Shown piece after piece: positions 45,855-55,852 of a stretch of 64,000 nucleotides of DNA. This stretch comes from Sphingomonas aerolata. Lineage in GTDB: Bacteria > Pseudomonadota > Alphaproteobacteria > Sphingomonadales > Sphingomonadaceae. How positions within the stretch are numbered: position 1 is the first letter of the stretch; each line of letters begins with the position of its first letter. The notes under the pieces were generated by a model. That model searched no databases. It worked only from the letters and a program-made list of their open reading frames with translations, and had not been told where the DNA came from. The stretch covers positions 1,384,812 through 1,448,811 of the forward strand of contig NZ_PZZN01000001.1 of the NCBI RefSeq assembly GCF_003046295.1. Reading direction: 5' to 3'. The position numbers and the translations under genes are program-made.

Positions 45855-47432
45855 TCAGGGCGTCAGGACCGTATCGACAGCCTCCGGCAGCATCTGCGGA
45901 TAATCGAGCGTGTAGTGCAGGCCACGGCTTTCGTGACGGTGCAGCGCCGAGCGGACGATCAGTTCGGCGGTCTGAAGCAGGTTGCGCAGTTCGATCAGGT
46001 CGGGCGTGACGCGGAAATGCTGGTAATATTCGGCGACCTCCTCGTTCAGCATCGCGATCCGGTGCTGTGCGCGTTCGAGCCTTTTGGTGGTGCGGACGAT
46101 GCCGACATAATTCCACATGAAGCGGCGGATCTCGGTCCAGGTCTGCTTGATCACCACCTCCTCGTCCGAATCGGTGACGCGGCTTTCGTCCCAGGGACGG
46201 ATCGGCGGCGGCGGGGGCAGGCTGTCCCAATCGGCGGCGATGCTGTCCGCCGCGGCCTCGCCGAACACGAAGCATTCGAGCAGCGAGTTGGACGCCAGCC
46301 GGTTCGCGCCGTGCAACCCCGATTCGGTGCACTCGCCCGCCGCATAGAGCCCGGGAAGGTCGGTCTTGCCATGCTCGTCGACGACGATCCCGCCACAGGT
46401 GTAATGCTGGGCTGGGACGACGGGGATCGGCTGCGTCGTCATGTCGATACCGACGGTCAGCAGCTTTTCGTGGATGTTCGGAAAATGATGCCGGATGAAG
46501 TCGGCGGGCATGTGGCTGATGTCGAGATGAACGTAATCGAGCCCGTAGCGCTTGATCTCGGCGTCGATCGCGCGCGCGACGATATCGCGCGGCGCCAGCT
46601 CCATCCGGACGGGATCATAATAGGTCATGAAACGCTTGCCGGTGGTCGGGTTGATCAACCGTCCGCCTTCGCCGCGTACCGCCTCGGTGATCAGGAAATT
46701 CTTGACCTCCAGATTGTAGAGGCAGGTCGGGTGGAACTGCATCATCTCCATGTTCGACACGCGCGCGCCCGCGCGCCAAGCCATCGCGATGCCGTCGCCC
46801 GTCGCGCCGCGTGGCGCGGTCGAGAACAGGTAGGTGCGGCCCGCGCCCCCGGTCGCGAGGATCGTCGCGCGCGCCGTGTAGAGCGCGACGCGTCCGGTGC
46901 CGCGGTCGACCGCATAGACGCCCCAGACCCGGCCCGCGCCCGAATAGCGGATCTCGTGCCGCCCGGTGGCAAGGTCGATCGCGACCTGATCGGGGACCAG
47001 CGTGATGTTGGGGTGCGCTTCGGCGGCTCTCTGCAGCGCCTCCTGCACCGCCCAGCCGGTCGCGTCGGCGACATGGACGATCCGGCGATGACTGTGGCCG
47101 CCCTCGCGCGTCAGGTGCAGCGCGTTCCCCTCGGTCTCGAACGGCACGCCGAGATGGGTGAGCCGTTCGATCGCGGCGGGGGCGCCCTCGACCACCATCT
47201 CGACGATCCCGCGATCGTTCAGCCCGGCGCCGGCGACCATCGTATCCTCGACATGATTCTCGAACGTGTCGCCGGGTTCGAGTACCGCGGCGATCCCGCC
47301 CTGTGCCCAGGCGGTCGACCCTTCGTTGAGCGCCCCCTTGGCGAGCACGGTGACGGTGAAACGGTCGGCGAGGGTGAGCGCGGCGGTCAGCCCGGCCGCG
47401 CCGGAACCGATGATGAGAATGTCGCTGGTCAT
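45855..47432 (-). CDS. nadB: L-aspartate oxidase
   Basis: NadB oxidises L-aspartate to iminoaspartate for quinolinate and NAD synthesis. The 525-residue flavoprotein begins ILIIGSGAAGLTAALTLAD, and carries GSTAWAQGGIAAVLEPGD, ATILATGGAGRTYLFST, MMQFHPTCLYN, the active-site region QHYTCGGIVVDEHG and GLHGANRLASNSLLECFVFG. The QHYTCGG sequence fits NadB rather than SdhA. nadA and nadC are not in the window. The start is the ATG at 47432 directly at the first strand. Confidence 0.92.
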   Translation of the reverse strand: MTSDILIIGSGAAGLTAALTLADRFTVTVLAKGALNEGSTAWAQGGIAAVLEPGDTFENHVEDTMVAGAGLNDRGIVEMVVEGAPAAIERLTHLGVPFETEGNALHLTREGGHSHRRIVHVADATGWAVQEALQRAAEAHPNITLVPDQVAIDLATGRHEIRYSGAGRVWGVYAVDRGTGRVALYTARATILATGGAGRTYLFSTAPRGATGDGIAMAWRAGARVSNMEMMQFHPTCLYNLEVKNFLITEAVRGEGGRLINPTTGKRFMTYYDPVRMELAPRDIVARAIDAEIKRYGLDYVHLDISHMPADFIRHHFPNIHEKLLTVGIDMTTQPIPVVPAQHYTCGGIVVDEHGKTDLPGLYAAGECTESGLHGANRLASNSLLECFVFGEAAADSIAADWDSLPPPPPIRPWDESRVTDSDEEVVIKQTWTEIRRFMWNYVGIVRTTKRLERAQHRIAMLNEEVAEYYQHFRVTPDLIELRNLLQTAELIVRSALHRHESRGLHYTLDYPQMLPEAVDTVLTP

Positions 47433-47532
47433 GCGGCTCGGGATCCGGGGCAGGGGACAGGGTGATGTGGGGTCCTGCTGTTGCACGAAAGTGAGACCAC
47501 AGGACAGTGGGTGTTCGGATCGATTTCCCGAC

Positions 47533-48813
47533 TTACACTTGGCCGCCCTTCTTCGTCTCCGGCATCGCGATCATGTAGAGCAGGAACCCGGCCCCCGCGA
47601 TCGCCGCGAGGGTGAGGAAGTTCGCGCTGTAGCCTGCCCAGACGATGATCGATCCCGCCAGCGTCGCCGACAGCGCTGCGCCGAGCCCCTGCGTCGTCGC
47701 GACCGCACCCTGGCTGACGTTGAACCGGCCGCTGCCTTCGGTCAGGTCGGCGATCACGACGGGGAACAGGGCACCGAAAATACCCGCGCCGACGCCGTCC
47801 AGTGCCTGCACGCCGACCAGCCAATAGGGGTCGTCGGACAGCGTGTAGAGCGCCCCGCGCGCGGCGAGGAACCCGAAGGCGACGAGGAACAGCGGCTTGG
47901 TGCCGAGCCGTTCGGCATGACGGCCGACGAAGATCGCGACGGGCACCATCACGAGCTGTGCCGCGACGATGCACGCGGCGGTCAGCGACGTCGCCTGATC
48001 CTTGCCGACGGTGCGCGCGAGCAGCTGGCTGACCGAGGTCAGCATCGCGGCGTTCGCCAGATGGAAGAGGAACGCGATCACCGCAAAGGTCATGAGCGGC
48101 CGGTTCTCGATCAGCGTCTTCCAGCCGCTCGGCTCGTCGCAGTCCGCATCAGGCTCGCAGTCGAGGCCACGCGCGACGGCATTGTCGATATCGTCGTTGT
48201 GGAGCCGCGTCGCGGTGACGATGCTGGCGACGGTCAGCGCGCCCATCAGCCAGAAGACCACGACCGGCCCGAACGTCCAGGCGAGCACGCCCGCGAGCCC
48301 GGCGGACACCGCATTGCCGGCATGGTTGAACGCCTCGTTACGGCCGACCCGCTTGGCGAACATCTTTGGCCCGACCAGACCGAGCGTGATCGCTGAAATC
48401 GCGGGGGCGAAGATCGCGCCGGCGACGGCGGCGACCGACTGGGTGATGGTCACCACGGTGAAGCCCGTGACGAACGGCAGCGACATGCTGGCCAACGTCA
48501 CCAGCAACGCTGCCACCATGACGATCCGCGGCTTGTTGCGGCTCTTGTCGATCAGGCTGCCGGCGGGCGTCTGCGCGATCAGGCCGACGATCCCGGCGAT
48601 CGTCAGGACCAGCCCGACCGTCGCCTCGTTCCAGCCATGCGTGGGGCCGCGGACCGCGACCAGATAGATGGCGAGATAGGGCCCGAGCCCGTCGCGCACG
48701 TCGGCAAGGAAGAAGTTGAGCGCGTCGAGCGTGCGTCCCGCCGGCGCATGACGGTGGGGAGCTTTGCCGCCGGGGGGGTGGCGGGAGGGTAGGGAAGCGG
48801 AGAGGGTCGCCAT
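47533..48813 (-). CDS. MFS transporter
   Basis: This 426-residue major facilitator protein has about 12 membrane segments. A signature-like GSLIDKSRNKPRI loop lies between helices 2 and 3, and a long cytosolic loop (DDIDNAVARGLDCEPDADCDEPSG) in the middle. Its substrate cannot be inferred with confidence; the family includes drug and small-anion exporters. The ATG follows an AGGACC sequence. It and the next gene upstream (an ArsB/NhaD-type permease) are on the same strand, 52 bp apart, and may form a transport operon. Confidence 0.78.
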   Translation of the reverse strand: MATLSASLPSRHPPGGKAPHRHAPAGRTLDALNFFLADVRDGLGPYLAIYLVAVRGPTHGWNEATVGLVLTIAGIVGLIAQTPAGSLIDKSRNKPRIVMVAALLVTLASMSLPFVTGFTVVTITQSVAAVAGAIFAPAISAITLGLVGPKMFAKRVGRNEAFNHAGNAVSAGLAGVLAWTFGPVVVFWLMGALTVASIVTATRLHNDDIDNAVARGLDCEPDADCDEPSGWKTLIENRPLMTFAVIAFLFHLANAAMLTSVSQLLARTVGKDQATSLTAACIVAAQLVMVPVAIFVGRHAERLGTKPLFLVAFGFLAARGALYTLSDDPYWLVGVQALDGVGAGIFGALFPVVIADLTEGSGRFNVSQGAVATTQGLGAALSATLAGSIIVWAGYSANFLTLAAIAGAGFLLYMIAMPETKKGGQV

Positions 48814-48865
48814 GGTCGGTCCTTGGTCCTGGAAAAGAGGGGGCGGCAGAGAGGAACTTCGAGGG

Positions 48866-50149
48866 TCAGCCGATCAGCAGGCGCGTGCCGAGCGCGGCGG
48901 CGAGCGCGGGAATCATCGTCACCGCGCCGACCTTCAGGAAGCGCAGGAACCCGACATCGAGGCCTTCGCGGCGGATCGCCTGGAGCCACAGGATCGTCGC
49001 GAGCGACCCGGTGATCGACAGATTGGGACCGAGATCGACGCCGATGAGCAACGCGTCGACGACGACGCGCGGCGGCTGCGCCTGCGCGACCGCGGTGCTC
49101 GCGATCAGCCCGGCGGGAAGATTGTTGACCAGGTTCGACCCGAAGGCGAGCATCGTCCCCGCGGTCATCGCCGCGCGTGCAGGATCGGCGGCCTCTGCGC
49201 GCAACCACGCCGCGACATGGCCGATGACGCCGCTATGATCGAGCGCCTCGACCAGCACGAACAGCCCGGCGACGAGCGGCAGCACGCTCCACGACACGTC
49301 GCGGACGACCATGAGGGGTGACATGCGGACCAGCAGGCAGATGGCGATCGTCGTCGCGACCCCGGCGATGCAGGTCGGCAACCCGAGTTGCACGTCGAAC
49401 GCCGAGGCCAGCAACAACACGACCGCGGTGACGACGATCCCCGCCAGCGCCGCCTTGCCGCCGATGGTCAGCGGCGTGCGCGCAATCTCCGTCTCGCATT
49501 GCCCGACGAGTCGTGCACGCTCGGTCCAGCGGAGCGCGCCATAGGTCACGACGATCGCCGCGACCGATGGCAGCGCGAACGACGCGAACCACTGGCCGAG
49601 CGGGGGCATCGTGCCGCCATAGAGCACGAGGTTCGCCGGATTGGAGATGGGCAGCACGAAGCTTGCCGCGTTGGCGATCAGCGCGCAGGCGAACAGCAGC
49701 GGCAGCGGATCCGCCTTCGCCTTGCGCGCAGCGGCATAGACGGCGGGCGTGAGCACCACCGCGGTGGCGTCGTTCGACAGGAAGGTCGTGGTGACGATCC
49801 CGGTGACATAGACGAGCGCGAACAGGCGGACGGGCGACCCCCGCGCGCCGCGCGCGGCGGTCGCGGCGATCCAGTCGAACAGGCCCTGCTGGCGCGCGGT
49901 CTCGCTGAGCAGCATCATGCCGATCAGGAAGAGATAGACGTCCATGCCCTTGCCGACCGCGGTCAGCCCGGCAGCGATCGGCAACAGACCCAGCGCGAGC
50001 AGCGCGACCGCGCCGGCGACCGCCCAGACCGCTTCGGGCAGGCGGAACGGGCGCGCGATCACCCCGGCCGTTGCCGCACCGCAGATTGCCCAGGTCAGAC
50101 CAATCCCGGCGGTCACGCGCAGAGTCCGTCGCTGCTTCCAATGCGGCAC
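48866..50149 (-). CDS. ArsB/NhaD-type (ion transporter superfamily) permease
   Basis: The 427-residue protein has about 11 membrane segments with the duplicated half-hairpin pattern of the arsenite/citrate ion transporter superfamily: LFLIGMMLLSETARQQGLFDWIA, TTTFLSNDATAVVLTPAV, ANAASFVLPISNPANLVLYGG, and in the second half GSNLVNNLPAGLIAS and VDLGPNLSITGSLATILW. It resembles ArsB, but no arsR, arsC or arsA is adjacent, so arsenite export is unproven. The start at 50149 has a weak ribosome site and a downstream GTG is possible. Confidence 0.75.
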   Translation of the reverse strand: MPHWKQRRTLRVTAGIGLTWAICGAATAGVIARPFRLPEAVWAVAGAVALLALGLLPIAAGLTAVGKGMDVYLFLIGMMLLSETARQQGLFDWIAATAARGARGSPVRLFALVYVTGIVTTTFLSNDATAVVLTPAVYAAARKAKADPLPLLFACALIANAASFVLPISNPANLVLYGGTMPPLGQWFASFALPSVAAIVVTYGALRWTERARLVGQCETEIARTPLTIGGKAALAGIVVTAVVLLLASAFDVQLGLPTCIAGVATTIAICLLVRMSPLMVVRDVSWSVLPLVAGLFVLVEALDHSGVIGHVAAWLRAEAADPARAAMTAGTMLAFGSNLVNNLPAGLIASTAVAQAQPPRVVVDALLIGVDLGPNLSITGSLATILWLQAIRREGLDVGFLRFLKVGAVTMIPALAAALGTRLLIG

Positions 50150-50514
50150 CGATCCGGCGCGACACAGCAGCTATAATCGCCATAACGACCAGCATAGCCG
50201 GCCATCACCCTGGTCCTCGTCATGGTCTTTTCAGACTAGGCGGTGTGATCGGGAAGTGTTGTTGCCCTAATGATTGTATTACGCATCGATCCGGCCCCTG
50301 ACATGACTTGCGGACAACTGGTGTCAGGCGCGACAACACAGCAGCAGGGGCAAAGGGCCCCGCTGCGATCGTGACAAATCGTTCATGTGGCAATCGGACC
50401 CGGATTGACGGGTTTATTGCCTGTTCCCAGCGGCTTGATTGCAGCGGCTGGGCGGCGAGCGGCGGCAAGGCCGGGGCCCGTCCGTCAGGACGTGGCCCCG
50501 GCGTCGCGGGTCGA
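50150..50514. other. Non-coding gap with xylA terminator candidate
   Basis: These 365 bp separate the ArsB-like gene start from the xylA stop (both minus strand). I see no convincing gene. The left part should hold the permease promoter, but I cannot fix its -35/-10. The right end contains the strong hairpin at 50470-50502. Confidence 0.5.
50470..50502 (-). terminator. Strong hairpin downstream of xylA
   Basis: GCCGGGGCC (50470-50478) pairs with GGCCCCGGC (50494-50502), and inside it CGTCC pairs with GGACG around a GTCA tetraloop, with one unpaired T. It starts 12 bp after the xylA stop, so it is a likely end for the GH43-xylB-xylA transcript. It lacks a U-tract on the minus strand. Confidence 0.65.
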
Positions 50515-51822
<1,308 letters not shown>

Positions 51823-51831
51823 CGGGGGTTC

Positions 51832-53277
51832 CTATGACTTGGGGGTGATACGGGGATAGGCCTGGCGGAACGCCGCCTTTTTCTCGGCGAGCGCGGCGAC
51901 GAGTGCGGGGTCGGGGGCGATGCGGTGCGACACGGGCGGTGCGACGCAGACGGTCGCGGGATCGCCGCCATCGACACCGAGTTGCGCGAGCCGCGCGGCG
52001 CCGAGCGCGGGGCCGACCTCGCCGCCCTGAAGATAGACGAGTTCGACCTCCATCGCCGCGGCGAGCACCGCGCCCCAGTAGCGCGAGCGCGCGCCGCCGC
52101 CGATGACCGCGAGGCGTTCGACCGTCGTCCCCGCCGCGCGCAGCACGTCGAGCCCGTCGGCGAGTGCGAAGGCGACGCCCTCGAGCACCGCCTGCGACAG
52201 CCGGCCGGCATCGGTGTCATTGTCGAGCCGGAGAAACGCGCCGCGGACCTCGGCATCATTGTGCGGGGTGCGCTCGCCCGACAGATAGGGGAGGAAGATC
52301 TCGGGGCCGCTGGCGGGACCGGCGGCTTCGGCCCGCGCGAACAGGTCGGCCGGGCCGGTCGCGCCGGTGATCCGCGCGACCCAGTCGATGCACGACGCGG
52401 CCGACAGATGGACCGACATCTGGTGCCACATGCCCGGCAGCGCATGGCAGAAGGCATGGACCGCGCTATCGGCGTTGGGACGGAACTCCTTCGTCGCGAC
52501 GAAGATCACGCCCGAGGTGCCGAGCGAGAGCAATGCGTCGCCGTCCGCGACCACGCCGACGCCGACCGCACCCGCGGCATTGTCGCCGCCCCCCGCCGCG
52601 ACGGGGACCGGCGGTATGCCCCAGAGTTCGGCGACCTCGGCGGTGAGCGTGCCGGTGATCTCGGAGCCTTCGTACAGCCGTGGCATCTGCGCCTGCGTCA
52701 GTCCGCACGCGGCCAGCAGCGCGTCGCTCCAGCTCCGCGCGGCGACGTCGAGCCACAGGGTCCCTGCGCTGTCCGACAGGTCGGATGCCTTGTCGCCGGT
52801 CATCAGCAGGCGGACATAGTCCTTGGGCAGCAGCACGGTCGCGATCTTCGCGAAGATCTCGGGCTCATGCTCGCGCACCCAGAGCAGCTTGGGCGCGGTG
52901 AAGCCCGGCATCGCGATGTTGCCCGCGATTGCGCGCAGGTCGGGCACCGCACGCTCCATCGCTTCGCACTCGGCAAAGCTGCGGCCGTCGTTCCACAGGA
53001 TCGCGGGGCGTAAAGGGCGGTCGTCGGCGTCGAGCAGGGTCGCGCCGTGCATCTGCCCGGCAAGCCCGACGCCGCGGACCGAGCGGCGGACGGCCGGGTC
53101 GATCGCCTGGACCGCCGCGGTGGTCGCGTGCCACCATGCATCGGGATCCTGTTCGGACCAGAGCGGATGCGGCCGCTGGACGCTCAGCGCGGCGACGCCC
53201 TGGCCGACCACGCTGCCGGCCTCGTCGAGCACCACGGCCTTCACGCCCGACGTGCCGATGTCGATTCCCAGGAACAT
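51832..53277 (-). CDS. xylB: Xylulokinase
   Basis: The 481-residue FGGY-family kinase phosphorylates D-xylulose to xylulose 5-phosphate. Visible motifs are FLGIDIGTSGVKAVVLDEAG (residues 2-21), GLAGQMHGATLLD, the catalytic Asp region AILWNDGRS, SLGTSGVIFVA, PYLSGERTPHNDAEVRGAF, and GGGARSRYWGAVLAAAM near the C-terminus. Its ATG shares one base with the stop of the GH43 gene. Its product feeds Rpe and the pentose phosphate pathway. Confidence 0.95.
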   Translation of the reverse strand: MFLGIDIGTSGVKAVVLDEAGSVVGQGVAALSVQRPHPLWSEQDPDAWWHATTAAVQAIDPAVRRSVRGVGLAGQMHGATLLDADDRPLRPAILWNDGRSFAECEAMERAVPDLRAIAGNIAMPGFTAPKLLWVREHEPEIFAKIATVLLPKDYVRLLMTGDKASDLSDSAGTLWLDVAARSWSDALLAACGLTQAQMPRLYEGSEITGTLTAEVAELWGIPPVPVAAGGGDNAAGAVGVGVVADGDALLSLGTSGVIFVATKEFRPNADSAVHAFCHALPGMWHQMSVHLSAASCIDWVARITGATGPADLFARAEAAGPASGPEIFLPYLSGERTPHNDAEVRGAFLRLDNDTDAGRLSQAVLEGVAFALADGLDVLRAAGTTVERLAVIGGGARSRYWGAVLAAAMEVELVYLQGGEVGPALGAARLAQLGVDGGDPATVCVAPPVSHRIAPDPALVAALAEKKAAFRQAYPRITPKS

Positions 53278-54449
53278 CAGTTGACGAACGGATCGATGGT
53301 GGGGATCGAGCCGTCGGCGGCGAACTTCAGCTCGGTCACCTTGACGTTGCGCAGGTGGTTCTTGTTGCTCAGCTGCGTGTCAGCATAGAACAGCCACCAT
53401 TTCTTGTTCCACTCGATGATCGAATGGTGGCTCGTCCAGCCCTGTACCGGCTTCAGGATATGCCCCTTGTACGTGAACGGCCCGTACGGGTTGTCGCCGG
53501 TCGCATAGTTCAGGAAGTGCGTGTCGCCGGTCGAGTAGGTGTAGTAATATTTGCCGCCGCGCTGGAAGACCCAGGACGCCTCGAAGAAGCGCCGCTCATG
53601 ATCGCCGCCGAGCACGGGCTTGCCGGCCTCGTCGAGGATCTGGACGTCGCGCGGCGTCTCGGCAAAGCTCTTCATGTCGGGGTTCAACCGCGCGATCTTG
53701 CCCGACAGCGCGGGCTGGTCGTCCTGGCCGAGATCGGTGTCGGAGCCGTTGGGGTCGAACTTGCCGTCCTTCCAGCGCTGCAGCTGGCCGCCCCAGATGC
53801 CGCCGAAATACATGTAGCTGGCGCCGTTCGCGTCGGTGAACACCGCGGGATCCATCGAGAAGCTGCCCGCGATCGGCTTGGGGTCCGCCTTGAACGGGCC
53901 GACCGGGCTCTTCGACGTCGCGACGCCGATGCGGAAGGTGCCGAGCCCGTTCTTGTCGAGCTGTTTGTCGCGCACCGGGAAATACAGATAATAGGTGCCG
54001 TTCTTATAGGCCGCGTCGGGCGCCCACATCTGCTGCGACGCCCAGGGCACGTCCTTCACGTCGAGCGCGACGGGGTTCACCTTCACCGGCCCGCCGATCC
54101 GGTCCATCGACAGCACGCGGTAATCGCGCATCGCATATTGGTTGCCCAGATCGTCGTCGGCAGTCGTCACGTCGATGTCGTGGCTCGGATAGACGTAGAT
54201 CTTGCCGTTGAAGACATGCGCTGACGGGTCGGCGGTGTAGATGCTGGTGACCAGCGGCTGCGACAGATAGCGCTTGCCCTCGGGGCTGCGCGGTTCGCCC
54301 TGCGGCTTGGCGGCGGACTGCGCCGTCGCGGTCCCGCCCGTGAAGAGCGCGGGTGCGAGACCCGCCAGCACGGGAATGACCAGAGCGGAGACGGCCAGCA
54401 ACGGGACCGCGCGCGCACGGCGGGCGGGCATGGGGAAACGGAGGCGCAT
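53277..54449 (-). CDS. Glycoside hydrolase family 43 protein (probable beta-xylosidase/arabinofuranosidase)
   Basis: The 390-residue secreted protein has a signal peptide (arginine-rich n-region, cut near ATAQS). The five-bladed propeller shows the three GH43 acids: Asp74 (YTADPSAHVF, base), Asp200 (GSFSMDPAVF, pKa modulator) and Glu290 (RFFEASWVF, acid). No carbohydrate-binding module follows. Substrate choice within GH43 cannot be read from sequence, but cotranscription with xylB and xylA favours xylo- or arabinoxylo-oligosaccharides. The promoter region up to lacI carries an operator palindrome 62 bp before this ATG. Confidence 0.9.
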   Translation of the reverse strand: MRLRFPMPARRARAVPLLAVSALVIPVLAGLAPALFTGGTATAQSAAKPQGEPRSPEGKRYLSQPLVTSIYTADPSAHVFNGKIYVYPSHDIDVTTADDDLGNQYAMRDYRVLSMDRIGGPVKVNPVALDVKDVPWASQQMWAPDAAYKNGTYYLYFPVRDKQLDKNGLGTFRIGVATSKSPVGPFKADPKPIAGSFSMDPAVFTDANGASYMYFGGIWGGQLQRWKDGKFDPNGSDTDLGQDDQPALSGKIARLNPDMKSFAETPRDVQILDEAGKPVLGGDHERRFFEASWVFQRGGKYYYTYSTGDTHFLNYATGDNPYGPFTYKGHILKPVQGWTSHHSIIEWNKKWWLFYADTQLSNKNHLRNVKVTELKFAADGSIPTIDPFVN

Positions 54450-54511
54450 GACCTTAATGATCCTTCCTAAGAGCTGGTCTTCTACGAGACCTGTCCTCCG
54501 CCGGGGCGGGA

Positions 54512-54523
54512 GATAGCGCTATC
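54512..54523. promoter_or_regulatory. Palindromic LacI-family operator candidate
   Basis: GATAGCGCTATC is a perfect 12-bp palindrome with a central CG step, typical of LacI/GalR operators, set in the 260-bp intergenic region between the GH43 operon and the divergent lacI-type gene. It is 62 bp from the GH43 start and 186 bp from the regulator start, so it is best placed to repress the xylose operon. The flanking AT-rich bases (ATATCCC) could hold the promoter. Confidence 0.65.
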
Positions 54524-54709
54524 ATATCCCTCCCGTGCGCCGGAGCAAGAGGGTTCCGCATCATCGCGCACGAAAAATACCCCATGAAAAGAACGGCAGG
54601 CGTCTCGCAACGGGGCGAGTCGTCCATCGTGACCCGACGACGATGACCAACTCGGGATCGGATCGCGTGGGGCTTTGCCGCGTCAAGGGGGTGCGCTAAC
54701 GGTTGGTAC

Positions 54710-55795
54710 ATGAACACTTCCTCGATCGGCCGCGTCAAGACGTCGCGGCGCACCGGCGGCGCGCCGACCATCAGCGACGTCGCGCGACTCGCCGGGGTCT
54801 CGCCGATGACCGTATCGCGCGTGATCAACGGCACGAGCAATGTGCGCGCCGCGACGCGCGATGCGGTGACTCACGCGATCGCGACGCTGAACTATGCGCC
54901 CAACCCGGCCGCGCGCAGCCTGGCCGGGGCGGGGCAGGTCCGCATCGGCCTGCTCTACAGCAACCCGAGCGCGGGCTTTCTCAGCGAGTTCCTGCTCGGC
55001 AGCCTCGACCAGGCGGCGCGCAGCGACGTGCAGATCATCATCGAGAAATGCGACCTGGGCGAGCACGAGATCGCGGTGACGCGTCACCTGATCGAGGGCG
55101 GAATCGACGGCATCATCCTGCCGCCGCCGTTGTGCGAGGCGGATGCGGTGCTCGACCTGCTGGCGGCGGCACAGGTCCCGACCGTGTCGCTGGCGAGCGG
55201 GCTGCCCGTGCCCGACATGCTCGCGATCCGCATCGACGACCGCGAGGCGGCGCTGACGATGACTCGGCACATCATCGCGCTGGGCCATCGCCGGATCGGC
55301 TTCATCACCGGCAACCCAAATTTGTCGTCGAGCGCGCGTCGGCTCGAAGGCTATGCGGCGGCGCTGGACGAGGCCGGGATCGCGCGCGACGAGTCGCTGA
55401 TCGCGCACGGGCTGTTCACCTACCGATCAGGGCTCGATGCCGCCGAGACGCTGCTGGGCCTCGCCGAGCAGCCATCGGCGATCTTCTCGTCGAACGACGA
55501 CATGGCCGCCGCGACGGTCGCGGTCGCGCATCGGCGCGGGCTCGACGTGCCGGGCGACCTGACGGTGTGCGGGTTCGACGACACGACGCTGTCGACCGCG
55601 ATCTGGCCCGAATTGACGACGATTCATCAGCCGATCGCGGACATGGCGCGATCGGCGGTCGAAATGCTCGCCTCGACCATTCGCCGGTCGCAGGCGATCG
55701 ATCCGCAGGACCGGCACAAGACGTTCGATTTCACGCTGATCCGGCGGCAGTCCGACTCGGCACCGCGGCGCAGGCCCAAGGTCTCCGTCGACTGA
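54710..55795 (+). CDS. LacI-family transcriptional regulator (probable xylose/xyloside regulator)
   Basis: This 361-residue repressor has an N-terminal HTH (PTISDVARLAGVSPMTVSRVINGTSNVR, about residues 19-46) and hinge helix (NPAARSLAG). The periplasmic-binding-like sensor domain follows (RIGLLYSNPSAGFLSEFLLG; GHRRIGFITGNP; SNDDMAAATVAVAHRRGLDVPGDLTVCGFDD). Divergence from GH43-xylB-xylA suggests it controls that operon, and it may also control the GMC/DUF1080 operon beyond its 3' end. The effector is unknown; xylose or a xyloside is the natural guess. Confidence 0.9.
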   Translation: MNTSSIGRVKTSRRTGGAPTISDVARLAGVSPMTVSRVINGTSNVRAATRDAVTHAIATLNYAPNPAARSLAGAGQVRIGLLYSNPSAGFLSEFLLGSLDQAARSDVQIIIEKCDLGEHEIAVTRHLIEGGIDGIILPPPLCEADAVLDLLAAAQVPTVSLASGLPVPDMLAIRIDDREAALTMTRHIIALGHRRIGFITGNPNLSSSARRLEGYAAALDEAGIARDESLIAHGLFTYRSGLDAAETLLGLAEQPSAIFSSNDDMAAATVAVAHRRGLDVPGDLTVCGFDDTTLSTAIWPELTTIHQPIADMARSAVEMLASTIRRSQAIDPQDRHKTFDFTLIRRQSDSAPRRRPKVSVD

Positions 55796-55802
55796 TCCGT
55801 CG

Positions 55803-55846
55803 CCTGCCCCTGATCAATGATAGCGATATCATAGATCAGGGGCAGG
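55803..55846. terminator. Long bidirectional hairpin between lacI and GMC oxidoreductase genes
   Basis: CCTGCCCCTGATC pairs with GATCAGGGGCAGG, and after a single A-A mismatch ATGATA pairs with TATCAT around a GCGA tetraloop. The result is a 44-nt element, almost fully paired, filling the gap between the converging stops at 55795 and 55853. The AT-rich apex (ATGATAGCGATATCAT) also resembles the operator at 54512, so a regulatory role is possible, though termination is the simpler reading. Confidence 0.75.
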
Positions 55847-55852
55847 AGTCGA

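Noticed and set aside
48866..50149. Arsenic-resistance operon
   Set aside because: Only an ArsB/NhaD-like permease is present; no arsR, arsC, arsA or arsH adjoin, so the name was not applied.
50220..50468. Possible 82-codon gene in the gap upstream of the ArsB-like gene
   Set aside because: No ribosome site, no domain, and it lies between a promoter region and a terminator hairpin.
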